Shown: positions 1-7,665 of the stretch, piece by piece
How positions within the stretch are numbered: position 1 is the stretch's first letter
Layout: the number at the start of each line of letters is the position of its first letter
Source of the DNA: Actinosynnema pretiosum
GTDB lineage: Bacteria; Actinomycetota; Actinomycetes; Mycobacteriales; Pseudonocardiaceae
Direction of reading: 5' to 3'
DNA: 64,000 nucleotides
Assembly (NCBI RefSeq): GCF_024171695.1
Contig: NZ_JAMTCF010000009.1
Span: 294,644 to 358,643 of the forward strand
Program-made: the position numbers and the translations under genes
Notes under the pieces: generated by a model
The model's input: the letters and a program-made list of their open reading frames with translations, nothing else
Told to the model about the DNA's origin: nothing
Database searches by the model: none

Positions 1-814
1 GCGCAGCTCGCAGGGCGTTCAGCGCCTCGTCAACTTCAGGGGTCGACACGAGCAGCGCGTTGCTCTCCGACTGGAGCAGGTCGGCCAGCTCGCCCTGCGC
101 CACGACGGTCCCCCGGTGCAGCACGGCGGCGTGCGTGCAGGTCGCCTCGATCTCGCTCAGCAGGTGCGAGGACACCACGACCGTGCTGCCCGCGTCGTGC
201 AGGTCCGCGATCACCTTCCGCACCTCGCGGGTGCCCGCCGGGTCGAGCCCGTTCGTGGGCTCGTCGAGCACGACCAGCTTGCGCGGCACCAGCAGCGCGC
301 CCGCGAGGCCCAGGCGCTGCTTCATGCCCAGCGAGTACCCCCGGTACCGGCGGTGCGCGGCGCCCGCGAGCCCGACCCGCTCCAGCGCGTCCTCCACCGC
401 CCGCCGGATCGCCCGCGTCTCCAGCAGCGGCTCGAACGCCGCCGCCCGCACCAGGTTCTCCCGCCCGGACAGGAACGGGTGGAACCCCGGCCCCTCCACG
501 AGCGCGCCCACGTGCGGCAGGGCGCGGGCCGCGCCGTCCGGCATGTCCTCGCCGAGCAGCTCCACCTCGCCCTCGGTCGGCCGCACCAGGCCCAGCAGCA
601 TCCGGATGGTGGTGGTCTTGCCCGACCCGTTCGGCCCGAGCATCCCCAGCACCGCGCCCTCGGGCACCTCCAGGTCCACCCGGTCCACGGCCACCGTGCG
701 CCCGTACACCTTGCGCAGCCCCCGCGTCCTGGCGGCGAGGACCGGGGCGGGGCCGGCGCCACGCGCCGACCCCGCCCGCTCGCCCGCCGGAGCGGAGACG
801 TCCGAACCGGTCAC
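1..814 (-). CDS. ABC transporter ATP-binding protein, 3' end outside the window
   Basis: ATPase subunit that would power a membrane ABC transporter; the substrate cannot be told. About 271 residues are visible and the C-terminus lies beyond the left edge. Walker A is GPNGSGKTT near residues 60-68, the signature SLGMKQ near 161-166, Walker B VVLDEP near 181-186, and the H-loop region follows in VVVSSHL. The SLGMKQ signature, together with the DEPTNGLDP stretch, is typical of DRA/CcmA-type exporters with a separate permease gene. The GTG start overlaps the TGA of the upstream LolA-like gene by 4 bp (GTGA), so the two are translationally coupled. The first 30 residues are an Ala/Gly-rich extension. 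Family call is secure, transport role unknown. Confidence 0.9.
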   Translation of the reverse strand, partial: MTGSDVSAPAGERAGSARGAGPAPVLAARTRGLRKVYGRTVAVDRVDLEVPEGAVLGMLGPNGSGKTTTIRMLLGLVRPTEGEVELLGEDMPDGAARALPHVGALVEGPGFHPFLSGRENLVRAAAFEPLLETRAIRRAVEDALERVGLAGAAHRRYRGYSLGMKQRLGLAGALLVPRKLVVLDEPTNGLDPAGTREVRKVIADLHDAGSTVVVSSHLLSEIEATCTHAAVLHRGTVVAQGELADLLQSESNALLVSTPEVDEALNALRAA

Positions 815-2001
815 TTCACCTGGCCGATCGCCTCGACGAGCACCTGCTCGGGCACCGCGCCCAGCGCGACCCGGCCGTCGCTGGCGATCAGCGCCGACCC
901 GACGCGGGTGGTGATCAGCGTGCCGGTGCCCCAGTCACCGCTGACCGGCTTGCCCAGCTGCGCCAGCAGCTGCTGCGGGTCCAGACCCCGACCGCGCCTG
1001 CCCGACTCCTCGGACCCCTGCTCGGTCGAGCCCTCGGAAGCGCGAGCCCACGGCGGACGGCTGTCCGACCGGCCCTCGATCCCGTCGACCCGCTTGCCGA
1101 AGCCGCCCTCTCGCGCGCCCTGGCCCAGCTGCGCCAGCACGTCCGGACCGGCCTTGGCCACCAGCACGGTGTCCCAGCCCTCGCCGACGGTCTTCAGCCC
1201 GGACGCCTGCGCGAGCTTCTCGGCCTGCGCCGAGTCGGGGCCGCGCCGCTCGCCCTTCGCCTCGCCCTCCACGACCTCCGCGTTCGCGGGCGGCGTGAAG
1301 GTGAACAGCGAGGCGTCCTGCGCACCGGCCTGGAAGTCGGTGAACCCGATCTGCGCGGCCGGGTCGGTCGCGCCGTTGGTCAGCACCGAGACCCGCAGCG
1401 GCACGCGCAGCTCCGAGTCCACCGCGACCCGGACCTCGCGCAGCACGGTCCGCTCGTCCGGCTTCGGCGCGAGCACCAGCTCGTACGCGGACCGGTTCGC
1501 CACCCGCGCGGTGCCGTCGACGGACACGTCGCTGTACTTCTCGACGGCCGTCACGACCTCGCGCGCCGCGCTCACCGGGTCGGCGACCTTCTGCTCGGCG
1601 GTCCGCTCGGACGCCGGGAGCTTGGTGACCTTCTGCTCCGCGGAGTTCCACAGCCACAGCGTCGAGCCGTCGTTGACGAGGGTCCGCTCCGAGTTGCCGC
1701 TGGGCAGCTGGAGCCGCGTGCGGCCCTGCCCGTCGGTCCACATGCGGGCCTTGCTCTCGCCGTCGCCCAGCTGCGGCACGCCGGCGAGCGCCGGGACGCC
1801 CAGGTTGTTGTCCACCTGGATCGAGCCGCCGAAGGCCGCGGGCTCCGCGGTCAGCACGGACTCGACCAGCTCCTGGGCCCCGACCTCGGGCAGGACCGGC
1901 GCCGGACCGGCGCCCGCGGGCATGGCCAGCACGCCGAGGCCGACGACGCCCGCCGCGACCCCGGCCGCGGCGACCGCCACGGTCGTCCTTCTCCGGTTCA
2001 T
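811..2001 (-). CDS. Secreted LolA/RseB-fold protein
   Basis: A 396-residue exported protein. The N-terminus has an Arg-rich n-region (MNRRRTT), a hydrophobic Ala/Val/Gly stretch to about residue 28 and an AGAGP region consistent with signal peptide cleavage; no lipobox Cys is seen. The body resembles the LolA/RseB/MucB-type beta-sheet fold of actinobacterial proteins annotated as outer-membrane lipoprotein carrier or DUF2092. These may bind lipids or sense envelope state; that role is inference. The ATG is preceded by a strong GAGGAGGGG ribosome site. It is coupled to the ABC ATPase downstream, suggesting a shared envelope task, and it faces the two-component system across about 150 bp. Confidence 0.75.
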   Translation of the reverse strand: MNRRRTTVAVAAAGVAAGVVGLGVLAMPAGAGPAPVLPEVGAQELVESVLTAEPAAFGGSIQVDNNLGVPALAGVPQLGDGESKARMWTDGQGRTRLQLPSGNSERTLVNDGSTLWLWNSAEQKVTKLPASERTAEQKVADPVSAAREVVTAVEKYSDVSVDGTARVANRSAYELVLAPKPDERTVLREVRVAVDSELRVPLRVSVLTNGATDPAAQIGFTDFQAGAQDASLFTFTPPANAEVVEGEAKGERRGPDSAQAEKLAQASGLKTVGEGWDTVLVAKAGPDVLAQLGQGAREGGFGKRVDGIEGRSDSRPPWARASEGSTEQGSEESGRRGRGLDPQQLLAQLGKPVSGDWGTGTLITTRVGSALIASDGRVALGAVPEQVLVEAIGQVK

Positions 2002-2155
2002 GTCCCCTCCTCGTGACGTCGGCGGACGGGGTTGTCCACCGACACGGCCCACCATGCTCCGGTGACGCTGAGACCGGGCTGAGAGGCTGAGAGCCCGCTG
2101 AGAGCCCACCGGGGTTCGGGTGCCGATTGTCCCCCGGACGGGCCATGCTGTGCCG

Positions 2156-2875
2156 GTGAGGCCACGGGTGCTGGTAGTCGACGACGAGGTGGGCGTTCGC
2201 CGCGCCCTGGAGCGCGGCCTCGCCGCCGAGGGCATGGAGGTGGTCAGCGCGGCCGACGGCGACACCGCGCTGAAGGCGGCCCTCACCGGCGCGTTCGACG
2301 TGGTCCTGCTGGACATCATGCTGCCGGGGCTGTCCGGGTACCGGGTGCTCCAGCGGATGCGCGCCGAGGGGGTGCGCACGCCGGTGCTGATGGTGTCGGC
2401 CAAGGACGGCGAGGTCGACCAGGCCGACGGGCTCGACCTGGGCGCGGACGGGTACCTGGTCAAGCCGTTCTCGTTCGTGGTGCTGGTCGCGCAGGTCAGG
2501 GCGCTGCTGCGGCGCGGGTCCGCCGAGCTGGCCAGGCGCAGGCTGCGGCTGGGCGAGCTGGTGGTCGACCGGGCGGTGCGCGAGGTCAGCTGGGCGGGCG
2601 TCCCGGTGCCGCTGTCGCCGCGCGAGTACGCGGTGCTGGACGTGCTGGCCGGGCGCGCCGGGTCCGTGGTCACCAAGGACGAGCTGCTGCGCACGGTGTG
2701 GGGCGACGAGCAGGCCGCCACCCGCAACGCGGTCGAGGTGTACGTCGGGTACCTGCGGCGCAAGCTGGAGGCGGTCGGCGCCGGTGAGGTCGTGCGCACC
2801 GTGCGCGGCCACGGCTACCTGGCGTCCGCGGGCGACCTGGACGCCTCGCTCGGCCCGGTGGTCAAGCGCAGGTGA
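2156..2875 (+). CDS. OmpR/PhoB-family response regulator
   Basis: A 239-residue two-component DNA-binding regulator. The receiver domain holds the acidic pair D9/D10, the phospho-acceptor D53 in LLDIMLPG, and the conserved Lys in YLVKPF near residue 103. The C-terminal half is a winged helix (Trans_reg_C) ending in the usual RTVRGHGYL motif. The GTG chosen starts right at the receiver domain (VRPRVLVVDDE); an upstream in-frame start would add 12 unrelated residues. Its stop overlaps the start of the kinase gene, so the pair is one operon. The divergent secreted LolA-like protein and ABC ATPase are plausible targets, but this is inference. Confidence 0.93.
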   Translation: MRPRVLVVDDEVGVRRALERGLAAEGMEVVSAADGDTALKAALTGAFDVVLLDIMLPGLSGYRVLQRMRAEGVRTPVLMVSAKDGEVDQADGLDLGADGYLVKPFSFVVLVAQVRALLRRGSAELARRRLRLGELVVDRAVREVSWAGVPVPLSPREYAVLDVLAGRAGSVVTKDELLRTVWGDEQAATRNAVEVYVGYLRRKLEAVGAGEVVRTVRGHGYLASAGDLDASLGPVVKRR

Positions 2876-4155
2876 ACCCCGACCTGTGGTGGTGGGAGCG
2901 GTGGTGGCTGCGGCGCACCCTCAGGTTCCGGATCACCGTCGTCGCCACCGGGGCCGCGCTGCTGTGCCTGCTGGCGTTCACCCTGCTCGCCCCGCTGCTC
3001 ATCGGGCACGTCCAGGTCGGCGCGGTCGACCGGGAGCTGGAGCGGGTCGGCGTCACCCGGCTGCTCGACGTCGCGGGCGCGCCCGTGGACGGCGGCCCGC
3101 CGCTCGACCTGACCGCCGCCGACGTCCGGCAGCTGCGCGGGGGCGAGTCCGTGCTGCGGCTGGACGGCGACAGCGCGCACCGCTGGGTCGGGCGGGTGGA
3201 GTTCACCGACGACGGCACGCCCAGGCTGCGGGTGACCGGGGACGTGCTGGTCGGGTACACCGAGGCCAACCGGCTCGGCACCCGGTGGCTGGCGCTCGCC
3301 GCCGTCGCCGTGGCGCTGCTGGTCGGGGTGGCGACCTGGCTGGCGGTGCGCACGTCGCTGCGGCCGGTCGAGCGGATGCGGGTCGCGGCCGGGGAGCTGC
3401 CGCACGGGCGGCGGCTGCCGCTGCCGGACGCGCGGGACGAGCTGCGGGAGCTGGCGGTGGCGCTGAACGCCCTGCTGGCCAGGCGGGACGAGGCCAGCGA
3501 CCGGCTGCGGCGGTTCACCGGCGACGCCGCGCACGAGCTGCGCTCACCGGTGACGTCGGTGCGGGCGCAGGCCGAGGTGGCCGTCGCGCACCCGGACCCG
3601 GACTTCTCGCTGGAGGTCCTGGAGTCGGTGGTGGAGGAGTCGCAGCGGATGTCCGCGCTGGTGGACGCCCTGCTGATCCTGGCGCGCGCCGACTCGGGCG
3701 AGCTGCCAAGGCCCGAACCGGTCGACCTGGTGCTCCAGGCGCAGGCCGCCGTCGACCGGCTGGGGGAGGTGGACCTGCTCGTGCGGGTGACCGCGCCGAT
3801 GAGCGCGTGCCTGGTGTGGGCGGCCGGGCCGGAGGTGGAGCTGGTGCTGGACAACCTGCTGCGCAACGCGGCCCGGTACGCGCAGAACCAGATCCGGGTG
3901 TCCGTGCTGCCCGCCGGGCGCGAGGTGCGGGTGGTGGTGGACGACGACGGGCACGGGATCCCGGAGGAGCACCGGGGGCGGGTGTTCGAGCGGTTCTACC
4001 GGGTGGAGAGCGACCGGGGGCGGGCCAGCGGCGGGTTCGGGCTGGGGCTGGCGCTGGTGGCGCACCTGGTGCGGGCGCGGCGGGGGGCGGTTCGGGCGGC
4101 GGAGTCGCCGGAGGGCGGGGCGCGGGTGGAGGTGCGGTGGCCGGTTTACCGGTGA
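2872..4155 (+). CDS. Membrane sensor histidine kinase
   Basis: A 427-residue kinase partnering the response regulator just upstream (GTGA overlap). A first membrane helix lies near residues 18-42, followed by a short extracytoplasmic sensor of about 90 residues and a second helix near 137-160. Then come a HAMP-like linker, a HisKA domain with the phospho-acceptor H221 in AAHELRSP, and an HATPase_c domain with N-box LDNLLRNAARYA and G-boxes DDDGHGIP and GGFGLGLALV. The H-E-L-R-S-P motif marks an active kinase. The signal is unknown; the small sensor loop suggests an envelope stimulus. Confidence 0.93.
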   Translation: MNPDLWWWERWWLRRTLRFRITVVATGAALLCLLAFTLLAPLLIGHVQVGAVDRELERVGVTRLLDVAGAPVDGGPPLDLTAADVRQLRGGESVLRLDGDSAHRWVGRVEFTDDGTPRLRVTGDVLVGYTEANRLGTRWLALAAVAVALLVGVATWLAVRTSLRPVERMRVAAGELPHGRRLPLPDARDELRELAVALNALLARRDEASDRLRRFTGDAAHELRSPVTSVRAQAEVAVAHPDPDFSLEVLESVVEESQRMSALVDALLILARADSGELPRPEPVDLVLQAQAAVDRLGEVDLLVRVTAPMSACLVWAAGPEVELVLDNLLRNAARYAQNQIRVSVLPAGREVRVVVDDDGHGIPEEHRGRVFERFYRVESDRGRASGGFGLGLALVAHLVRARRGAVRAAESPEGGARVEVRWPVYR

Positions 4156-4181
4156 GGGGGGTGGTGGGGGTTGAGCGGGGC

Positions 4182-4316
4182 GTGCTTTGAGGGCGTGTTT
4201 GCTGTCAACTGTTGACAGTTGGGCGGCGTGGTGGCGGGGCGCTGAGCAAGGGGCGGGATGTGCTCCAAGGGCACATTGGCTGCCAACTGTTGACAGATTC
4301 GCGGCGCGACGGCGGG
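4182..4316. repeat. Two direct repeats (78-bp period) carrying a 17-bp dyad
   Basis: Two imperfect copies of a segment of about 57 bp begin at 4182 and 4260. Copy 1 contains the perfect dyad CTGTCAACTGTTGACAG (4202-4218: 8-bp arms around one T). Copy 2 has the same dyad with one change (4280-4296). The flanking stretches also align, from TGCT through the AAGGGC/GAGGGC part to GGCGGGG. This looks like a duplicated transcription-factor site upstream of the Nudix gene; the dyad style suits GntR-like or MarR-like regulators but the factor is not identifiable. Confidence 0.7.
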
Positions 4317-4385
4317 GTCGCGGGGCTGCGTGACGGCGAACGGCGGGGTGGCCGGGGCGGGGCGTGGCAACGAGGCGAGGCTGTG

Positions 4386-4518
4386 GCCCGGTGCCCGGTG
4401 CCCGGTGCCCGGTGCCCGGTGCCCGGTGCTCGTGGCTCGTGGCTCGTGGCTCGTGGCCCGGTGCTCGTGGGTCGCGGCTTGCGGCTTGCGGCTTGCGGCT
4501 TGCGGCTCGTGGGTCGCA
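4386..4518. repeat. 19 contiguous 7-bp tandem repeats
   Basis: A 133-bp tract made entirely of heptamers: six GCCCGGT, four GCTCGTG, one GCCCGGT, one GCTCGTG, GGTCGCG, four GCTTGCG, GCTCGTG and GGTCGCA. Each variant is locally homogenised, as expected for slipped-strand expansion. It ends 45 bp before the Nudix start codon. The 7-bp unit shifts the reading frame at every copy, so it is not selected as coding sequence. Confidence 0.95.
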
Positions 4519-4563
4519 GGGCGCGGGGCGGTGGTCGGGTGGGGTCCGCTAGGTTCTGCGGCC

Positions 4564-5367
4564 GTGCCGGAGATCCTGGGGACGACGCTGGTGGACGCGG
4601 GGGTGCCCGCCGTGGCGGGCGCGCTGCTGGACACCGCACCGCTGGTCGAGGCGGCCCGCTCGGCGGGGGTCGAGCTGCGCGCGGGGAAGCTGCTGGTCGA
4701 GGGCGGTCGGGTCACCGGCACGCGCGGACCGGTCCTGCTCAAGCTCACCGCGACCAGGGCCGACCTGACCGGCGTCACCCTGTCGGGGCCGGGGTTGTCG
4801 CTGACCACCGACCTGGTGCGCACCGGTGGCGGCACGCTCGTCGTGGACCGGGTCGGGTGGACCGCGCCCGGTGGGCCGCTGGGGCGGGTGTTCGACGTCG
4901 TGCTCGGGCGGGCGCTGGCGCTGCGGCTGCTCGACGCGCGGTCGGAGCGGCTGGTCCGGCGGGCCGGGGAGCTGGTCGCGGCTCGGGTGGTGGTCGGGGC
5001 GGCGATCGTGCGCGGGGACCGGTTGCTGGTGCAGCAGCGGGCGTTCCCGGCGGACGCCGATGGCCGTTGGGAGCTGCCCGGCGGCCGGGTCGACCCCGGT
5101 GAGGACGACCGCGCCGCGCTGACCCGCGAGTGCCGCGAGGAGCTGGGCGCGGACGTCGCGGTCGGCGACCCGCTGGGCCCGGACGTGCCGCTGAAGCCGG
5201 ACCTGCTCCTGCGCGTCCACACCGCCGAACTCGCCCCGAACAGCCCCGAGCCGATCGCGGTCGAGCACCGGGCGCTGCGCTGGATCGGCCGGGACGACCT
5301 GGAAGCCCTCGACTGGCTCCCCGCCGACCGCGCCCTGATCCCGGCCCTGCGCGCCCTGCTGACCTGA
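4564..5367 (+). CDS. Nudix hydrolase with an extra N-terminal domain
   Basis: A 267-residue protein. The C-terminal part (about residues 140-267) is a Nudix domain: the G-x5-E part is GRVDPGE and the REUXEE part is RECREELG, so the metal-binding helix is intact. Nudix enzymes hydrolyse nucleoside diphosphate-linked compounds; the substrate here is unknown. The N-terminal 140 residues are not part of the Nudix fold. The segment ending GPLGRVFDVVLGRALALRLLDAR looks like the closing helix of an SRPBCC (polyketide cyclase/START-like) domain, so this may be a fusion. The GTG start follows the heptamer tract; earlier in-frame starts would translate the repeats and are unlikely. Confidence 0.8.
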   Translation: MPEILGTTLVDAGVPAVAGALLDTAPLVEAARSAGVELRAGKLLVEGGRVTGTRGPVLLKLTATRADLTGVTLSGPGLSLTTDLVRTGGGTLVVDRVGWTAPGGPLGRVFDVVLGRALALRLLDARSERLVRRAGELVAARVVVGAAIVRGDRLLVQQRAFPADADGRWELPGGRVDPGEDDRAALTRECREELGADVAVGDPLGPDVPLKPDLLLRVHTAELAPNSPEPIAVEHRALRWIGRDDLEALDWLPADRALIPALRALLT

Positions 5368-5532
5368 CCTGAACGGGTCGGACCGGAGCTGGTTCAAGGC
5401 GCCTGATCTGACTGGAACCGACCGCGCCCCTGGCGTCCGACCAGCCCTGCCCCGAGCGGTCCGAGCCACCCCCGCGCCCCCCGCCCCGCGCGACCCCCTC
5501 CCCTCAATCGCGCAGGGCGGTGACCGCCCCCT

Positions 5533-6498
5533 TCAGCCCAGCCCGGACATCCGCAGCGCCGCGTCCAACCGGTGCCCCGACCGCTCCCGCGCCCGCTCCG
5601 CCCCCTCGGCCCGCACCCGGTCCAGCTCCGCCGCGTCCTCCAGCAGCGCCAGCGCCCGCTCGCGCACCCCGCGCAGCTCCTCCACCACCGCCTCCGCCGC
5701 GGTCTCCTTCAGCTCCGCGTACGACGAGATCCCCGCCGCCAGCTCCTCGACGTCCTTCCCGGTGCACGCCGCCGTGATCTCCAGCAGGTTCGACACCCCC
5801 GGCTGCCCCTCCGGGTCGTGCCTGACCACGCCCACCTGGTCCGTCACCGCGCGCCGGATCTTGCGGCGCACCAGGTCCGGCGGGTCCAGCACGAAGACCG
5901 TCCCGGCCGCGTCCACCGCCGACTTCGCCATCTTCCGGCTCGGGTCGGCCAGGTCCCTGACCCGCGCCGCCGTCCTCGGCACGACCGCGCTGGGCACCGC
6001 GAACACCTCGCCGTACGTCCCGTTGAACCGCCGCGCCAGCACCCGCGCCAGCTCCACGTGCTGCGCCTGGTCCTCGCCCACCGGCACCTCGTCGGCCCCC
6101 TGCAGCAGGATGTCCGCCGCCATCAGCACCGGGTAGGTCAGCAGGCTCAGCCGCACCGAGTCGCGGCCGGTCGACTTCTCCTTGAACTGGATCATCCGCG
6201 CCGCCTCGCCGTAGCTGCACGCGCACTCCAGCACCCAGGTCAGCGCCCCCAGCTCGCGCACCAGGTCGGACTGCACGAACACGCTGGCCGGGTCGACGCC
6301 CGCCGCCACCGCGACCGCCAGCTGCTCCCTGGTCAGCGACCTCAGCCTGGCCGGGTTGTGCGGGGTGGTCATGGCGTGCAGGTCGCTGATGAAGTACAGG
6401 TCGTCGGCGGTCCCCTCGCGGGCCCAGCGCCGCACGGCGCCGAGGTGGTTGCCGAGCTGGACGTGGCCCGACGGGGTGATCGCGGAAAGCCTGGTCAC
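5533..6498 (-). CDS. trpS: Tryptophanyl-tRNA synthetase
   Basis: Class Ic aminoacyl-tRNA synthetase charging tRNA-Trp in the cytoplasm, 321 residues, slightly short of the usual 325-340. The HIGH-type motif appears as PSGHVQLGNHLG near residues 9-20 and the KMSKS motif as KMAKS near 189-193. The segment GEDQAQHVELAR is a strongly conserved TrpRS signature. The GTG start has GGAGGAAC just upstream; longer in-frame versions lack a ribosome site. It stands alone, convergent with the Nudix gene. Confidence 0.96.
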   Translation of the reverse strand: MTRLSAITPSGHVQLGNHLGAVRRWAREGTADDLYFISDLHAMTTPHNPARLRSLTREQLAVAVAAGVDPASVFVQSDLVRELGALTWVLECACSYGEAARMIQFKEKSTGRDSVRLSLLTYPVLMAADILLQGADEVPVGEDQAQHVELARVLARRFNGTYGEVFAVPSAVVPRTAARVRDLADPSRKMAKSAVDAAGTVFVLDPPDLVRRKIRRAVTDQVGVVRHDPEGQPGVSNLLEITAACTGKDVEELAAGISSYAELKETAAEAVVEELRGVRERALALLEDAAELDRVRAEGAERARERSGHRLDAALRMSGLG

Positions 6499-6520
6499 TG
6501 GTTCCTCCGGAAACGGGCCC

Positions 6521-6570
6521 GCCTCGGCGAAAGCCCCGGAAGAACACGAAGGCCGCCTCGGCGGGCGGCC
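6521..6570 (-). promoter_or_regulatory. trpS leader hairpin, possible attenuator
   Basis: In the trpS leader, GGCCGCC-TCGGCG-GGCGGCC (6551-6570) forms a 7-bp hairpin. On the minus strand it is followed by a pyrimidine-rich TTCGTGTTCTTCC tract before the ribosome site. The stretch GCCTCGGCG of this hairpin is repeated nearer the gene (6521-6529), so alternative pairings are possible. I see no run of Trp codons in a leader peptide and no T-box sequence. Attenuation is only a suggestion. Confidence 0.3.
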
Positions 6571-6696
6571 TGTGGTCACTGAACGCGCACAGTTAAGCGG
6601 GCCACCGCGAGGTGGTCCACCAGAAGTGGTAAAGAGCGCGCATAGCGGGGATCATAACGTGTTTTACCCGTGGGGAACAGGTCTACATTTCGGAGC

Positions 6697-6999
6697 ATGT
6701 ACATCGTGCTGCTGCGGTACACCAAACCGCTGGACGTAGTCGACTGCTCCCTCCCCGAACACGGCGAGTGGCTGGCCAGGCAGTACCAGGCCGGGCACTT
6801 CCTCGCCTCCGGCAGGCAGGTCCCGCGCGACGGCGACGTGATACTCGCCCGTCCCATGCGCCGGGGTCAGCTGGACGCCCTGCTGGCCACCGACCCCCTC
6901 GCCATCCGGCACCTGGTCCGCCACGAGGTGGTGGAGTTCCAGGCCACGCGCACGGCCCCTGAGCTGCTCAGGGTCAACGAAGCCACCCTGACCACCTGA
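6697..6999 (+). CDS. YciI-family protein
   Basis: A 100-residue YCII-related protein with the family's alpha-beta barrel pattern: MYIVLLRYTKPL at the N-terminus, H-G-E-W-L near residues 22-26, F-L-A-S-G near 33-37, and D-P-L-A near 64-67. Family members are small dimeric proteins, some with peroxide or chlorohydrolase-like activity; the role here is unknown. The ATG has a CGGAG site close upstream; the longer GTG version adds nine residues not seen in the family. Confidence 0.88.
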   Translation: MYIVLLRYTKPLDVVDCSLPEHGEWLARQYQAGHFLASGRQVPRDGDVILARPMRRGQLDALLATDPLAIRHLVRHEVVEFQATRTAPELLRVNEATLTT

Positions 7000-7014
7000 T
7001 CGTGTGACCGTCGT

Positions 7015-7049
7015 CCTCCACCGCCCGGTGGAGGGGTCACCGGGCGGTG
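7015..7049. terminator. Two mutually exclusive hairpins after the YciI gene
   Basis: CCTCCACC-GCCC-GGTGGAGG (7015-7034) can fold as an 8-bp hairpin. Alternatively CACCGCCCGGTG (7019-7030) pairs with CACCGGGCGGTG (7038-7049) in a 12-bp hairpin. There is no T-run, so this is a weak terminator or processing structure. The rest of the 343-bp gap to the next gene holds a duplicated 13-mer (GACCGCCGAGCAC twice, 7115-7140) and an AT-rich patch at 7221-7260 with GAGAAA-TTCGC-TTTCTC; no gene is seen in it. Confidence 0.5.
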
Positions 7050-7342
7050 CGACGCCGGCTGCCAGCGCAGCCCCCGCCGCCGGACGACGACGCGCCCACG
7101 CGGCGCCCCCGCCCGACCGCCGAGCACGACCGCCGAGCACGACCGCTGCACCCGACCACTGCGCCCGCCCGCTGCGCCCGGCCTCGTGGGAACGGCGCCA
7201 CGACCCCGTGCGGTCCGGGTAAAAATTAGAGAGAAATTCGCTTTCTCCGGGTTTTCTCGCGGACACCCCGATCGGCCGAACGCGCGACCGACCGCCGTGC
7301 CCCGATTCCGCGCGGCCCCGATTCGGCGGGACCCGCCCGGCC

Positions 7343-7501
7343 TCAGCCCTCGCGCTCCCGCTGCGCCTTCAGCGCCTTCCGCGCGGCTTTCTCCTTCGCC
7401 TTCTGGAAGACCACCACCGGGCACCGCTTGCACCTCGGCGTCGACCGGCAGCACTTGGACTTGACCTTCTTCTTGTCCTTCTTCTTGTCCTTCGCTCCCA
7501 C
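7343..7501 (-). CDS. Small Cys-rich basic protein
   Basis: A 52-residue protein, very Lys-rich at its N-terminus (KDKKKDKKKVKSK) with the cluster KCCRSTPRCKRCP, i.e. C-C-x5-C-x2-C, then a helical Lys/Arg/Ala/Glu tail. Similar tiny proteins occur in many actinobacteria, often near typA, with no assigned function. The Cys cluster could bind zinc or an Fe-S cluster and the basic ends could bind nucleic acid; both are inference. The GTG start is supported by GGAGGAG upstream. A perfect dyad resembling a DtxR/IdeR box lies about 35 bp upstream of the start. Confidence 0.7.
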   Translation of the reverse strand: MGAKDKKKDKKKVKSKCCRSTPRCKRCPVVVFQKAKEKAARKALKAQREREG

Positions 7502-7536
7502 GTGCTCATCTCCTCCTGTCGGGTGTCCCACCCCAG

Positions 7537-7554
7537 GGTGAGGCTGACCTCACC
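7537..7554. promoter_or_regulatory. Perfect dyad resembling a DtxR/IdeR iron box
   Basis: GGTGAGG-CTGA-CCTCACC is a perfect 7-bp inverted repeat. Aligned on its GGCT core, the 19 bases at 7534-7552 match the IdeR consensus TTAGGTTAGGCTAACCTAA at about 13 positions. It lies between the start of the small Cys-rich gene (minus) and typA (plus), so it could control either. Metal-dependent regulation is inference from the match alone. Confidence 0.45.
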
Positions 7555-7665
7555 GCTGGCGCTGTGTGGTAGGGGTGTGGTGGCGCGGTAAGCTGTAGGA
7601 CGGCTGCGCGCGTGAAAACCTGTCCGGCGCCCGGCCTCCCGCGACTGAAGCTCTAGGAGTTCCGC

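Noticed and set aside
4386..4518. CRISPR array
   Set aside because: Units are 7 bp with no spacers, and no cas gene is present.
5380..5410. tRNA-like GGTTCAAGGC string
   Set aside because: No acceptor stem, anticodon arm or CCA-compatible fold could be built around it.
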